Assembly (NCBI GenBank): GCA_028456385.1
Contig: JALNQF010000114.1
Location: forward strand, 82,395-146,394
DNA: 64,000 nucleotides
DNA from: Ophiosphaerella korrae
Taxonomy: Eukaryota > Ascomycota > Dothideomycetes > Pleosporales > Phaeosphaeriaceae
Direction: 5' to 3'
The notes under the pieces are model-generated. The model did no database searches. It saw only the letters and a list, made by a program, of their open reading frames with translations, and was not told the origin of the DNA. Shown here in pieces: positions 22,201-36,100 of this stretch (position 1 is the first letter of the stretch; each line of letters begins with the position of its first letter). A program made the position numbers and the translations under genes.

Positions 22201-24760
22201 GATAGACGTAATATAAGATAAACTATAGAAAGTAACAATCTTTACAAAGTTAGATATCTAGAACGCCTACTACTAAATTAGAATTAAAGAAGGTAATAAA
22301 TAGAAAATAGTATTTAGAATATAATAGAGATTATATAAATATTTAGTTATACTATTTAGCTTAATAAATATACTAGTAGTATTCTAAGAAAGGATTAATA
22401 TAGTACTAAAAGAGTACTTAGATATATTTATATTTATATACTTAGACAATATCTTTATATTCTTAGAAATAGAGGAAGAACACGTATAATATATATATAA
22501 AGTACTAGAAAAACTAGTAGAAGCTAAAATATTTCTTAAGATAAGAAAATACAAGTTCTATATAAAAGAAATAGATTTCCTAGAGTTTATTATAGAACTA
22601 GGAAAGATTAAGATTAATCTAGAGAAGATTAAGTTAATTAATAAATAGCTAATACTAAAAAACCTAAAAGAGGTATAATAATTTTATAGGCTAGCTAACT
22701 TTTATAAAAAGCTAATAGTAAGATAGTCTAAAGATATAGAACTAATAATAAGACTTATAAAAAAAGATACGCTATTTAAATAGATAAAAGAATACAATAA
22801 AGTATTTAAGAAGATTAAGAAGAAGTTTATAAAAAACCTAGTTATTAGAATATATAACCTAGACCTACTAGTAATAGTAAAGATAGACGTATCTAACTTA
22901 GTCTATAGAATAGTACTAATATAGGAAGACCTAGAGACTAAAAAAGAATACTTAGTTAAGTACTTCTCTAAGAAAATAAAGATAGTAGAACTTAACTACT
23001 TAATCTATAATAAAGAAATACTAGTAATTTATAAAGTATTTAAGTAATAGAGAGTATACTTATAAAGAGTAAAATATTAGATAAAGATCTATACAAACTA
23101 TAAGAATCTTATAGAATTTATAATAAATAAAGAATTATTATAACGCTATATAAGATAGTAGGAATACTTATTAATATTTAATATAGAAATTATATATATA
23201 AAAGAGAAAGATAATTAGTTTATAGACGCCTTTAGTAAAAGGCTAGACTTATAAAAAGAAGTAAGCGCTACTAGTATAGTTCTAGTTAAGAATAAAGAAA
23301 GATACTTAGTCCTAAATATATATAAAATAGCTATAATACTTAAAAGGAAGAGTAGCGAGCTAGATAAATAGATTTAGAAAATAATAAAAGAAGTATCTAA
23401 AGAAATAGAGAAACTAGAAATCTAAAAAGGATTTATATAAGCTTATAAAAGAATATATATTCTAAAGAAGATCTAGAGAGAATTTATATAATAATTCTAT
23501 AAATTACTAGTATATAGTTACTAAGGTATTAAGAAAATATTAGATAGACTACTATAAGACTACTATATTCTAAAAGCAAGATAATTAGTAATAAAAGTAC
23601 TACAAGACTATATAGAATATTAAAAGAATAAATATAATAAATATACACTATATAGAATATTATAACTAGTAGAAGTACTAGAATAACTATAGGGAGTTAT
23701 TATAATAGACTTTATTATAAAGTTACTAAAGTCTAAAAACCTAATATTAAGAGTTAAGTATAATAGAATCTTAATAATAGTAGATAAGCTTATAAAGTAT
23801 ATATACTTTAGACTATATAAAGAGAAAAGTAGGATAGAGGTTACTATATACTAGGTTCTAGGAACTGTAATTAGTTAATATAGACTACTAGATAAGATTA
23901 TTATAGATAGAGACGTACGATTTATATTAAAACTATAGAGAACAATAATAGCGTAATTAGGAATTAAATATATAATATCTATAGCATATTACTTATAAAT
24001 AGATAGATAGTTAGAATAAATAAATTAGATAGTAGAACAATACCTAAGATGCTACCTTAACTATAACTAGAATAATTAAGTATAGTTACTACCTATAGCA
24101 TAGTTAGTATATAATAGCGTAAAGAACGTAGCAATAAGAGTATTACTCTTCTTTGTAAACTATAGATTTAAACCTAATATATACTAGATACTAAGAAATT
24201 AGATATTTTAGTCTCTAAGAAGAGAAAGTTTTACTAATAGACTTCAAGATATATACAATTAACTAAGATAAGATATAGAATTCTTATATAATTGTATAAC
24301 AAAATACTATAATAAGAAGTATAAAAAGAGACTTTAATTTAAAGAGAGAGAAAAAGTATAGTTAGTATAAAAGAATATTAAAAGTAAGAGACTAAGCTTA
24401 AAATTAGACTACGTTAAAATAGAACTATATAAAATTAAGAAAGAAGTTATACTAGTTATATTTAAATTAAAGCTACTAAATAAGATAAAGATATACCTAA
24501 TATTCTACGTAGCCTTACTAGAACAAGTACTACTAGAAGTAGAACTACTAGTATATAAAGTAGACACGTATAGAGAATAAGAAGAATAAGAAGTTAAGAA
24601 AATCTTATAGTACTAGTTCTAAAATAGAAGAGACTACTACTTAGTAGAATAGATAGGTATAGATAAAAAAGGATAACTATAGGAAGAAATATAAGAACTA
24701 GAGGATAATCTTAATTACTCTAAGAAACTAGAAGAGTTCTAAAATTAAAACCCTCTAAAG
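19249..24760 (+). pseudogene. gag-pol of element A, RIP-inactivated
   Basis: Degenerate polyprotein with dozens of TAA/TAG stops. Recognisable parts: two gag zinc knuckles at about 20222-20260 (FNYSKLGYYVKNY, Cys turned to Tyr) and 20289-20331 (YYKYRKPRYFIKDY); protease around 21515-21560 (INSRATRNFI, from a D-S-G-A type site); reverse transcriptase about 22080-22640 with PCIDFRKTN and YLDN at 22439-22450 in place of YLDD; RNase H around 22870-23050 (KIDVSNLVY); integrase about 23480-24250; chromodomain about 24550-24720 (YRE-EE-EVKKIL, then YYLVE-IG). The order RT, RNase H, integrase, chromodomain identifies a Ty3/gypsy chromovirus. Confidence 0.85.
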
Positions 24761-24789
24761 CGCCTTGTAGTAAACTAAGAAAATTAGTA

Positions 24790-25055
24790 CTACTAGCGCT
24801 AAATAAGGAGGCGTTAAGAACGCCTAATATAATAAGAGCTAGAGTAGCTTAGACTATATCTTTAAGGTCTATCTTAGCCTCTAAGGCATAAGACTATTTA
24901 GATAATTTAGCGTTATTATAAGCCTTTATCTTATAAAGATACTTAATATAAGAATAAAAATCTACTAGCTTATAAAGAGTTAGCTTATACTTAGCTTTAG
25001 CCTCTATAAGCTATAATAATAGTATCTCTTAAGCTTAGTTAACGGCTTACCCTAT
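24790..25055 (-). pseudogene. Antisense ORF remnant in element A
   Basis: Minus-strand frame between the chromodomain and the 3' LTR. It reads LLL-stop-LIEAKAKYKLTLYKLV, then DFYSYIKYLYKIKAYNNAKL. It shares EAKAKY, YLYKIKA and NN with the frame in B, D, E and G although the DNA has diverged between LTR types. Confidence 0.5.
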
Positions 25056-25395
25056 ATAACTTAGTAAGAAGAAACTATATAGAAATTAAGTACTTACACT
25101 CTATAAGAGAGATACTAAAAGGTGTGTACTTATATTAAATATTAGCTAAGATACACTTATTATAGTGTTTGCTATCCTTTAAAGATATAAGGTAAGTAAG
25201 TTTTAATTAAGTATAATAGGTATAGGGAAATATTTTAACCCTATTATAAGTAATACAAGTAATAAGAAGAAGTTTATTATAATTAGAACGCGAAGATATA
25301 GAGAATAATAAAGAACTAGAAATAAACAAAGAAACTAGACTAATAACCCTAGGCCTAGGATAGAGAAATAAAAACTTGTCTAGAGAGGGGAATAG

Positions 25396-25891
25396 TATTA
25401 TAGTTATAACAAGAGAAAACTAATTTAAACTAATAAGCCCTACTATAAGTAATAACAACACGTATAACCTATAGGGAAATAAACTAGGATAGGAGACTAA
25501 CTATAATAGAGACACGTAATAAATTTACGATTTACAATCTTAGTAAATATAAAGTACAAAGCTAAATACGTAATAAATTTATAATTTGTAATCTTAGCAA
25601 ATATAAAGTATAAAGCTAAATACGTAATAAATTCGCGATTCGCGATCTTAGTAAACACGAAGTACAAAGCTAGCTAAGAAGCCTAGGTATATAGTTAATA
25701 GGATGCGTATTATTAGGATAGTATTAGTAATTTAATCCTTTAACTATAGAACGCTAATATAAAACAGTTATAAAATATCTTCTATTATTTATAAGTTATT
25801 ATAGATTATAACCTAAGCTTTTACTATTAACTCTTAATCTACTAACACCTTTTAGGTACTAGGAAGTTAACTCTAGTAACACCCTATTACA
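25396..25891 (+). repeat. 3' LTR of element A (type 1)
   Basis: 496 bp, ending CCCTATTACA with the canonical CA intact. 54-bp units begin near 25513, 25567 and 25621. Less RIP-affected than its 5' partner. Confidence 0.9.
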
Positions 25892-25989
25892 TCTAAAAGC
25901 TAAGCTAGACTTAGATAAAGTATTTATTATAGTAGGTCCTATATTAGACGTTCTTATCGTCTCTCTATCTATTATTAGTAATATTAGTT

Positions 25990-28900
25990 CTCTTAGTTTA
26001 CTACTAGGTATTCTAGAGGGTTTTAACTTTAGTAGTTTTTTAGTTTCTTAAAGTAATTAAGATTATCTTCTAGTTTCTATATTTTCTCCTATAGTTATCT
26101 TTTCTTATTTATTCTAAACTATTCTACTATATAATAATTCCTTCTATTATAGAACTAGTATTATAAGATTTTCTTAACTTTTTATTTTTTTTATTCTCTA
26201 TATATATCTACTTTATATACTAGTAGTTTTACTTCTTATAGTACTTGTTCTAGTAAAGCTACGTAGAATATTAGGTATATCTTTATTTTATTTAGTAGCT
26301 TTAATCTAAATATAACTAGCGTAACTTCTTTTTTAACTTTATATAGTCTTATCTTAATATAGTCTAATTTTAAGCTTAGGCGCTTACTCTTAATATTCTT
26401 TTATACTAACTATACTTTTTCTCTCTTTCTAAATTAGGGTCCTTCTTTATACTTTTTATTATAGTACTTTACTATTTAGTTATATAAGAATTCTATATCT
26501 TATCTTAGTTAATTATATATATCTTTAAGTCTATTAGTAAAGTTTTCTCTTTTTAGAGACTAAGATATTTAATTCCTTAGTATCTAGTATATATTAGGCT
26601 TAAATCTATAATTTATAAAGAAAAGTAATACTTTTATTATTATATTCTTTACGCTATTATATACTAACTAAGCTATAAGTAGTAACTATACCTAATTATT
26701 CTAGTTGTAGTTAAGGTAGTATCTTAAGTATTATTCTACTATCTAATTTATTTATTCTAATTATCTATCTATTTATAAGTAGTATACTATAGATATTATA
26801 TAGTATATTCCTAATTATACTACTATTATTTTCTATAGTTTTAATATAAATTATATATCTTTATCTATAATAATTTTATCTAGTACTCTATATTAACTAA
26901 TTACTATTTCTAGAACTTAATATATAGTAACTTCTATTTTACTTTTCTCTTTATATAGTTAGAAGTATATATACTTTATAAGCTTATCTACTATTATTAG
27001 AATTTTATTATACTTAACTTCTAATATTAAGTCTTTAGACTTTAGTAGTTTTGTAATAAAGTCTATTATAATAACTCTTTATAGTTATTTTAGTACTTCT
27101 ACTAGTTATAGTATTCTATATAGTATATACTTATTATATTTATTCTTATAGTACTCTATATAGTTTTATAGTACTTCTATTACTAGTTATTTTACTTTTA
27201 GAATATAGTAGTCTTGTAGTAGTTTATCTAATATCTTCTTAATACCTTAGTAGCTATATACTAGTAACTTATAGAATTATCTTATAAATTTTTTTTAAAT
27301 CTTACTTAGAATATATATTCTTTTATAAGCTTATATAAATCTTCTTTAGATTTCTAGTTTTTCTATTTCTTTAGATACTTCTTATATTGTTTTCTAAATC
27401 TATTTATCTAGCTTACTACGTATTCTTTTAAGTATTATAGCTATCTTAAGTATATTTAGAACTAAATATCCTTCTTTATTCTTAATTAGAACTATACTAG
27501 TAGCGCTTACTTCTTCTTATAAGTTTAGTCTTTTACTAAAGGTATCTATAAATTAATTATCTTTCCCTTTTATATATATAATTTCTATATTAAATATTAA
27601 TAGGAATTCTTACTATCTTATATAGTATTATAATAACTCTTTATTTATTATAAATCTTATAAGATTCTTATAGTTTATATAAACCTTTATTTAATACTTT
27701 ACTTTTTATAGATATACTCTCTATTATTTAAATACTTTATAGATTACTAGTATCTCTTTATTATAGATTAGGTAGTTAAATTTTACTATTTTTATTTTCT
27801 TAGAGAAGTACTTAACTAAGTATTCTTTTTTAGTTTCTAGGTCTTCCTATATTAGTACTATTCTATAGACTAAGTTAGATACATCTATTTTTACTATTAC
27901 TAGTAGGTCTAGGTTATATATTCTAATAACTAAGTTTTTTAAAAATTTCTTTTTAATCTTTTTAAATACTTTATTATATTCTTTTATCTATTTAAATAGT
28001 AAATCTTTCTTTATAAGTCTTGTTATTAGTTCTATATCTTTAGAATATCTTACTATTAACTTTCTATAAAAGTTAGCTAGCCTATAAAACTATTATACCT
28101 CTTTTAGGTTTTTTAGTGTTAGCTATTTATTAATTAATTTAATTTTTTCTAGATTAATTTTAATTTTTCTTAGTTTAATAATAAACTTTAAGAAGTCTAT
28201 TTTCTTTATATAAAACTTGTATTTTCTTATTTTAAGAAATAATTTATTTTCTACTAGTTTTCCTAGTACCTTGTATACGTATTATACGTATTCTTCTTTT
28301 ATTTCTAAAAATATAAGGATATCGTCTAAGTATATAAATATAAATATATCTAAGTATTCTCTTAGTACTATATTAATTCTTTCTTAGAATACTACTAGTA
28401 CGTTTGTTAAGCTAAATATTATATCTAAGTATTTATATAGTCTATACTATATTCTAAATACTATTTTCTACTTATTACCTTCTTTAATTCTAATTTAGTA
28501 GTAGGCGTTTTAGATATCTAGTTTAGTAAATATTTTTACTTTTTATAGTCTATCTTATATTCTATCTATTTATAGTAGTAGGTATTAATTCTTATTTATA
28601 ATTATATTAGTTTTCCTAAAATCTACGTAAGGTCTCTTATTACTAGTCTCTTTTTTATCTATAAATATAAGTCTATATACTACTAAAGATTTAGATTCTC
28701 TTATCTATTTCTTTTTTATTATATTTTAGATAAACGTTTATTTAATTTTAGATTCTTCTTCTATTTTTTAGTAGACTAGGCTCTATCTTATATTTTTACC
28801 TTTTTCTAGTTCTATTACTAAGTCCTATAGTTAATATTCTAGAAGGTAATCTTCTAGCTCTATAAGCTATTTTTCCTATTTCTTATATTTTTTAAAGAAT

Positions 28901-31500
28901 TCTCTTTTATAAGTATCTATATTAGCTTTTAATATATCTATTTTATTATAACTAATTTCTCTAGTTCTCTAATTAATATATAAGTTAGTTATTTATAACT
29001 ATAGTATACTTAATATTATATCTTATTTATTATTAATTATTGTTATATCTATAACTATATTCTAAATTTCTAATCCTTCTAACCTTAATATTAATAGTAC
29101 TATCTTAAACTATATAGGTTCCTAAAGTAGTTTTCCTTTAATTATACTTAGTTATTAAAAGTACTTCTTTATTATATACTTTATTCTTTATATTTTTATA
29201 AACTTCTTTAATATAAAGTTCTTTATAGCTTTACTATTAATTATTAATTATACTTTCTTTCTTTAGTATATACCTTTTTTTATAATATATAGGCCTCTTA
29301 TACCTTTTAGCTTTTTTTACTTAAGTGTTTTTATAAACTAATTATTTTTTTAAAGCTATAGCTTTACTTTAAGTTTATATTCTTTATATTTTAGATATTT
29401 ATTATTTATACATTTATACTATAGTCCTCTCTAGACGTATTTCTTAGTTAACTTAGATCTAGGTCTTACTACTAGGTATCTATCTTCTAGAATTATTTTC
29501 TATCCTTAGATATTTTCTACTAGAATTACTCTTATATAGTTATAGCCTCTTCTTCTTATAAGCTATATATTATTATTTACTTTAAGGTTCTTATATATAA
29601 TATAATTCTTATCTAAGTATAATATCTATAATACTTTAAAATATACTAAATATTCTAGATCTATTATTTTGTTATCTCCTTTCTAGTACTTATTTTTACT
29701 AAGTATATTTATTATTAAGATATAGTATATTACTAGTACTCTTAGTATATAGGCTTTATTAATCTATTACGTCTTTTTTATAAAGTATTACTACTTTTTT
29801 AGTATAGGTATTCTTCTTACTATAACTATATATTACTTTATTTATTCTTAAAATAGTATAAACTTTATTTCTTTAGAATTACGTTCTTTCTAGTCTTTAT
29901 ACGCTTCCTTTATACTTATAACTATTAAGTATATTTAAATAAATCTCTATTCTTTATTTTATTCCTCTATATCTATTATTATATAACTATTATAGCTATA
30001 TATTATTAGCTAGGTATACTCTATACTTCTTATACTAACTTATCTCTTACTTTCTTACTATCTTTTAGAGGTAGTTATAGTAGTCTCTTTATCTAGTACT
30101 ATTTCTTTAGCCTAGATTAATAGTACTAGAGGCTCTTCCCTTTCTAAATCTTTTATTAGTAAGTCTATTACTTAGGCTATTTCTTTTAGCTAAGCTTTTA
30201 TTCTTTCTTTTATTATAGCTACTTAATATCTCTATTTCTATAAGAACTATACTACTTTCTATTTACTAGAAAGATATATATAGTAGTTATTATTATAATA
30301 AAAGGTCTAGTAGAGTATTATATATTATATTTCTTTACTTCTAGCTACTTTCTCTTAAGATTTAGCCTATACTTATAGTACTTCTTTCTTCTTTTTAGTT
30401 ATCTTTAACTAGTTTTCTTTCTTTAGGTCTTTACTTCTATATTCCTTTATAAAGTATCTTAGTTTCTTATATTTATAGTATATTATATCCTTCTTTAACT
30501 TAGATCTATAGTTCTTTATATAGTAGCTTAGTTTACTATAGTTAAAGTACGTAAAGTTTTTATTTTTCTTTTTTTTTTATCTTTATTTACGTTAAAAACT
30601 ATAAGGTCTCCTTTATTATAGTTCTATGTATAACCTTTATACTTATTCCTCTTCTATTCTTAAAGATTATTATTAATTTATATTACTTATTACTTTAAGG
30701 CTTCTAGTATCTTTAGTTTCTCTATATATATTATCTTATATTAGATCTTAGAATTTAGTCTTTATTTAAATTGTAATATTAATACTAACTTATTTTATTC
30801 TATATTCTATAATAGTTATTTAAACTATAATATATACTTAGGAATACTTTAATTCTATATAAGCTTTTCTAGCTACTCTTTAGCTTATTAGGTAATATTT
30901 ATATCTCTAAACGCTACTCTTATTTATTTAGTAAAGTATTTATAACTTCTAAAAATAGCTCTAGTCTTATCTTTTTATATTATTAGAGAATATATTATAT
31001 AATCTATCTAGTAAAGCTTATACTATCTTATTACGTCTTCTTTAAGATATAGTCTAATATATATTACTTTCTTTTCTTCTATATTAAAGTATAGTACTTA
31101 TATATCTATCTAGAGCTATACGAATATAATAAAAAGTCTTAACTTCTTCTTTATTCTATTAAACTTCTTAAGAATAGGTATTTTTAGTAGTTTCTTTATT
31201 GTACTTATCTCTAGTTTCTAGGTAATTAGTTCTATCTAGTTTTATTTTTAGATAATAGCTTTAATTTATACTTTATTTTATTTTACGTAATTCTATAGTT
31301 CTTTGTTCTACGTTTCTAAAGTATTAATTACTATTTTTATATCTTCTTTATTATTAATTAGTTAGTTAAGATAACCTTTAATTATTTTCTATATAGTACT
31401 ATCTAATTTAGGACTACTTCTAGGGGCTTTACTTAATTATTTAGTTAAACTTTCTACTATTGTATTAGCTAGACTACGCGCTACTTACGCTTTACTTCTT
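25990..31500 (-). pseudogene. gag-pol of element B, RIP-inactivated
   Basis: Minus-strand polyprotein remnant with the same domain order as A read from 31.5 down to 26.0 kb. The reverse-transcriptase core still encodes intact YLDD (minus strand, 28332-28321), unlike YLDN in A, D, F and G. Gag zinc knuckles lie near 30.55-30.42 kb, the protease near 29.2 kb and the chromodomain near 26.3-26.0 kb. Numerous stops make it non-functional. Confidence 0.8.
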
Positions 31501-31521
31501 ATAATAACTAAATTAGTAAAG

Positions 31522-31948
31522 TATTATAGGCTACCTATTATTAACTATAGGTACCTATATTAAGAGGTTAGTAGATTATAAAGTAATAGTAAAAGCTTAG
31601 AGGTAATTTATAATAACTATAAATAATAGAAAATATTTTATAACTATCTTGTATTAGCGTTCTATAGTTAAAGGATTAAATTACTAATACTATCCTAATA
31701 ATACGCACCCTATTAACTATATACTTATTATAATCTATAATCTATAGCTACTAAAACTAGTAGATTATAGATCTTCCTAATCTATAATCTATTAATACTA
31801 AGAATCTATAGATTATAGATTATACTAGGTATCTTAGTTATATATAGTCTCCTAATTAAGATTATTACTTTACTTATTCTATAATTGGTTGGCATTTAAG
31901 TTAGGACTAATTAGCTCTATCTCGATTTCTTCTATTACACTTATAACA
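31522..31948 (-). repeat. 5' LTR of element B (type 2)
   Basis: 427 bp, matching 17784-18210. In plus-strand sense it ends TTATAACA, the reverse complement of the canonical TGTTATAA start. Confidence 0.85.
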
Positions 31949-32829
31949 CAAAGTAATAAAGTTACTAAAATAGTATTACTATATAGTTAATAGAAATACG
32001 TATTATTAAGATAGTATTAGTAATTTAATCCTTTAACTATAGAACGCTAATACAAGATAGTTATAAAATATCTTCTATTATTTATAGTTATTATAGATTA
32101 CTATATAAGCTTTTACTATTACTTTATAATCTACTAACTTTTATAAGATAAGTATCTATAGTTAATAATAGGTAGCTTATTATAAGTTATAAGATTAAAT
32201 TACTAATACTATCTTAATAATATATATCTTTACTAACTATATACTTTTAGTAATCTATTTATATAACTTTATAGATTATACTAATCTATTATATATTATA
32301 ATAGATTTCTTTAATATATTATATATAATTATAGATTACTCTATATTATATATCTAAGTTATAATTTATTTCTTAATCTAAGTTATTACTTTACTTATCT
32401 TATACTTTATTAGTACTTAAGTTAAGACTAATTAGCTCTATTTTAATTTCTCTTATTATATTTATAATACTATTTCTCTCTCTAAGTAGGTTTTTATTTC
32501 TTTACTCTAAAGCTAAAGTTATTAACTTAGTTTCTTTATTAATATTAAGTTCTTTACTTTTTCTTTTAATACCTATTAAGTCTACTTATTATTACTTTTA
32601 ATTAGCTAATTATATATTACTTTATAAAATTAAGATATTCTTTTATTTTTATTATAAGTTTTCTAACTTTTTATTAGTTTACTTTTCTTTAAAGTATAGT
32701 AAAGCTTATAAAGTATATATTTATACTAAGACTTATTTATTATATAACTTATCTACTATATTACTAGTAAAATATAGGTTAAAGATACTTATTTATATAT
32801 CTATACTTATTTATAATAAAGAGAGCTAT

Positions 32830-33110
32830 TAACTATAGTTAAAAAAAACTATTATTATAGATTATAGAAGCTAAAAAAGAATATAATTAGATTCTAAGTA
32901 TATAAGTAGAGAATTATACTTATTTAGTTTATTTTTATATAATAAAAGCTTTAAATAATAAAAAGTCTATTATATAAGTTATTTTTTTAGAATTTAAGTT
33001 AGACTTTAAGTCTATAATTAAAGCTACTTAGGTTATTACTATATTAGGCGCGTCTAGTACCTCTCTACTTACTATTAGTAACGTAAGTCTTTTTTATTTA
33101 CTACTAGGTA
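32830..33110 (+). pseudogene. Antisense ORF remnant in element D
   Basis: Plus-strand frame opposite to D's pol: EAKKEYN (from 32877), VENYTYLVYFYIIKALNNKK, then LEFKLDF and SLLTISNVSLL further on. It aligns by eye with the frame in E (37805 onward) and B. Confidence 0.5.
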
Positions 33111-36100
33111 ATATAGAAGATTTTAACTTTAAAACTTTTTTAGTTTTTTAAAGTAGTTAAAATTATCTTTTAGTTCTTATATATTTTCTTATAGTTACTC
33201 TTTTTTATTTATACTTATCTATTTTACTAAGTAGTAGTTTCTTCTATTATAAAAGTAATACTATAAAAAATTTTTAACTTTTTATTTTTTTTTATTCTTT
33301 ATATATATCTACTTAATAAACTAGTAGTTTTACTTCTTATAGTACTTTCTCTAGTAGTACTATAAAAAATATTAAGTATATTTTTATCTTATCTAGTAGT
33401 TTTAGTTTAAATATAATAAGTATAACTTTTTTCTTAATTTTATATAGTTTTATTTTTACGTAATCTAATTTTAAGCTTAATTATTTACTTTTAATATTTT
33501 TTTATATTATCTATACTTTTTCTCTTTTTTTAAATTAGAGTCTTTTTTAATATTTCTTATTATAGTATATTACTATTTAATCTTATAAGAATTCTATATT
33601 TTATTATAGTTAATTGTATATTTTTTAAAGTTTATTAGTAAATTTTTTTCTTTTTAGAAAGTAAAATACTTTAAATCTTAGTATCTAATATATATTAGAG
33701 TTAAATCTATAGTTTATAAAAAAAAGTAATATTTTTATTACTATATACTTTATACTATTATATACTAGCTATACTATAAGTAGTAGTTATACTTAGCTAT
33801 TTTAATTATAGTTAAATTAGTATCTTAAGTACTATTTTACTATTTAATTTATATATTCTAACTATCTAATTATCTATAGATAATATACTATTACGATTTA
33901 ATATTTAATTTCTAATAATACTATTATTATTCTTTATAGTTTTAATATAAATCTTATATCTTTATTTATAATAATTTTATCTAGAATACTATACTAACTA
34001 ATTACTATTCTTAAAACTTAGTATATAGTAACTTCTATTTTACTTTTCTTTTTATATAGTTTAAAGTATAAGTATTTTATAAACTTATTTACTATTATTA
34101 AGATTTTATTATACTTAACTCTTAATATTAAGTCTTTTAACTTAAGTTACTTTATAATAAAGTCTATTATAATAACTTTTTATAGTTATTTTAGTATCTT
34201 AATTAGTTATAGTATTCTATATAGTTTTATAATACTTTTATTACTAGTTATTTTACTTTTAAGATATAATAGATTCTTAAAAGCTTTTCTAGTATTTTAT
34301 TAATACTTTAGTATTTATATACTAGTAGTTTAGAAAATTATTATATAAACTCTTTTTATATTTTACTTAGAATATATATTTTTTTATAAGCTTTTATAAG
34401 TTTTTTTTAGATTTTAAGTTTTTTTATCTTTTTAAAAGCTTTTTTATTTCTTTCTAAATCTATTTATTTAGCTTACTACTTTTTCTCTTAAGTATTATAG
34501 CTATTCTAAGTTTATTTAAAACTAGATATCTTTTTTTATTTTTAACTAAAATATACTAGTAGTATTTACTTCTTATGAATCTAGTTTTTTACTTAAAGAA
34601 TCTATAAATTAATTATCTTTACTCTTTATATATATAATCTTAAAATTAAATATTAATAAGTATTTTTACTATCTTATATAGTATTATAATAAGTTCTTAT
34701 TTATTATAAATTTTATAAGATTCTTATAGTTTATATTAACTTTTATTTAATATTTTACTTTTTATAAGTATACTTTTTATTACTTAAATACTTTATAGAT
34801 TACTAGTATTTCTTTATTATAAATTAAGTAGTTAAGTTGTACTAGCTTTATTTTCTTAGAAACGTATTTAACTAAGTATTCTTACTTTATATCTTAGTCT
34901 TCTTATATAAATACTATCTAATAAACTAAGTTAGATATATTTATTTTTACTATTACTAGTAAGTCTAAGTTATATATTCTAATAACTAGGTTTTTTATAA
35001 AGTTTTACTTAATCTAATTAAATACTTTATTATATTCCTAAGTCTATTTAAATAGTATATCTTTTTTTATAAGCTTTATTAATAGTTTTATTATTTTAGA
35101 CTATTTTATTATTAGCTTTTTATAGAAGTTTACTAGGCTATAAAACTATTATACTTTTTATAAGTTCTTAGGTATTAGCTATTTCTAGATTACTTTAATC
35201 TTATTTAAGTTAATCTTTATTTTTCCTAGTTCTATAATAAATCTAAAAAAACCTATTTCTTTTATATAGAATTTATATTTCTTTATTTTAAAGTATAGTT
35301 TACTTTTTACTAGCTTTTCTAGTACTTTATATATATACTATATATATTCTTTTTTTTATTTCTAAAAATATAAAGATATTATCTAAGTATATAAATATAA
35401 ATATATTTAAATATTCTATTAGAACTATATTAATTCTCTTTTAGAATACTACTAGTATATTTATTAATCTAAATAGTATAACTAAGTATTTAAATAGTTT
35501 ATACTATATTCTAAATATAGTTTTCTATTTATCTTCTTTTTTAATTCTAATTTAGTAGTAAGCGTTCTAGATATCTAGTTTAGTAAAAATTTAAGCTTTT
35601 TATAGCTTATCTTATATTTTATCTATATATAGTAAGAGGTATTAGTTTTTATTTATAATTGTATTTATTTTTCTAAAGTCTATATAAAGTTATTTATTAT
35701 TTATATTCTTTTTATCTATAAATATAAGTCTATATACTACTAAGGATTTTAATTCTTATATCTATCTTTTTTTTATTATATTTTAAATAAATACTTATTT
35801 AATCTTAGATTTTTCTTCTATTTTCTTATAGACTAAGCTCTATCCTATATTTTTTCTTCTTTTAGTTCTATTACTAAATCTTATAGCTAATATTCTAGAG
35901 TATAGTTATTAGGCTTAGTAAGTAACTTTTTTTATTTTTTATATCCTTTTAGGAATTCTCTTTTATTTATACTTATATTAGCTTTTAATATTTTTTTTTT
36001 AGAGTAAGTAATTTTTTTTATTCTTTAATTAATCTTTAGGTTAGATATCTATAACTATAGTATACCTAATATTATCTTTTATTTATTATTAATTATTATT

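Larger units (their letters stand above)
18753..25891 (+). mobile_element. Element A: full-length chromovirus, youngest of the left nest
   Basis: 7,139 bp with two 496-bp LTRs (18753-19248 and 25396-25891) and a perfect 5-bp target duplication TCTAA (18748-18752 and 25892-25896). The insertion splits the 3' region of element B. Internal order: gag with two zinc knuckles, protease, reverse transcriptase, RNase H, integrase, chromodomain, then about 600 bp of 3' region. The 3' LTR keeps more C in CA context and more CG than the 5' LTR. LTRs are type 1 with three 54-bp tandem repeats. Confidence 0.92.
17784..31948 (-). mobile_element. Element B: full-length chromovirus, minus strand, interrupted by A
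   Basis: Two LTRs of equal length (427 bp) bound it: 17784-18210 (3' LTR in element sense) and 31522-31948 (5' LTR). Flanks are TAAAG at 17779-17783 and CAAAG at 31949-31953, a 5-bp target duplication with one C-to-T change. Without element A the copy is about 7.0 kb. Internal order on minus: gag with zinc knuckles (about 30.5 kb), protease (about 29.2 kb), reverse transcriptase, RNase H, integrase, chromodomain (about 26.0-26.3 kb), then a 3' region crossing the A insertion. LTRs are type 2, with repeated AATCTATAATCTATAG-like words. Confidence 0.85.
17554..32184 (+). repeat. Solo LTR C (type 1), interrupted by element B
   Basis: A plus-oriented LTR consisting of 17554-17783 and 31954-32184. 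It begins TATTATAG (from TGTTATAG) and ends TTATTATA. It is flanked on both sides by AGTTA (17549-17553 and 32185-32189), so it is a complete solo LTR left by LTR-LTR recombination inside the 3' LTR of D. Element B was later inserted into it. Confidence 0.75.
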
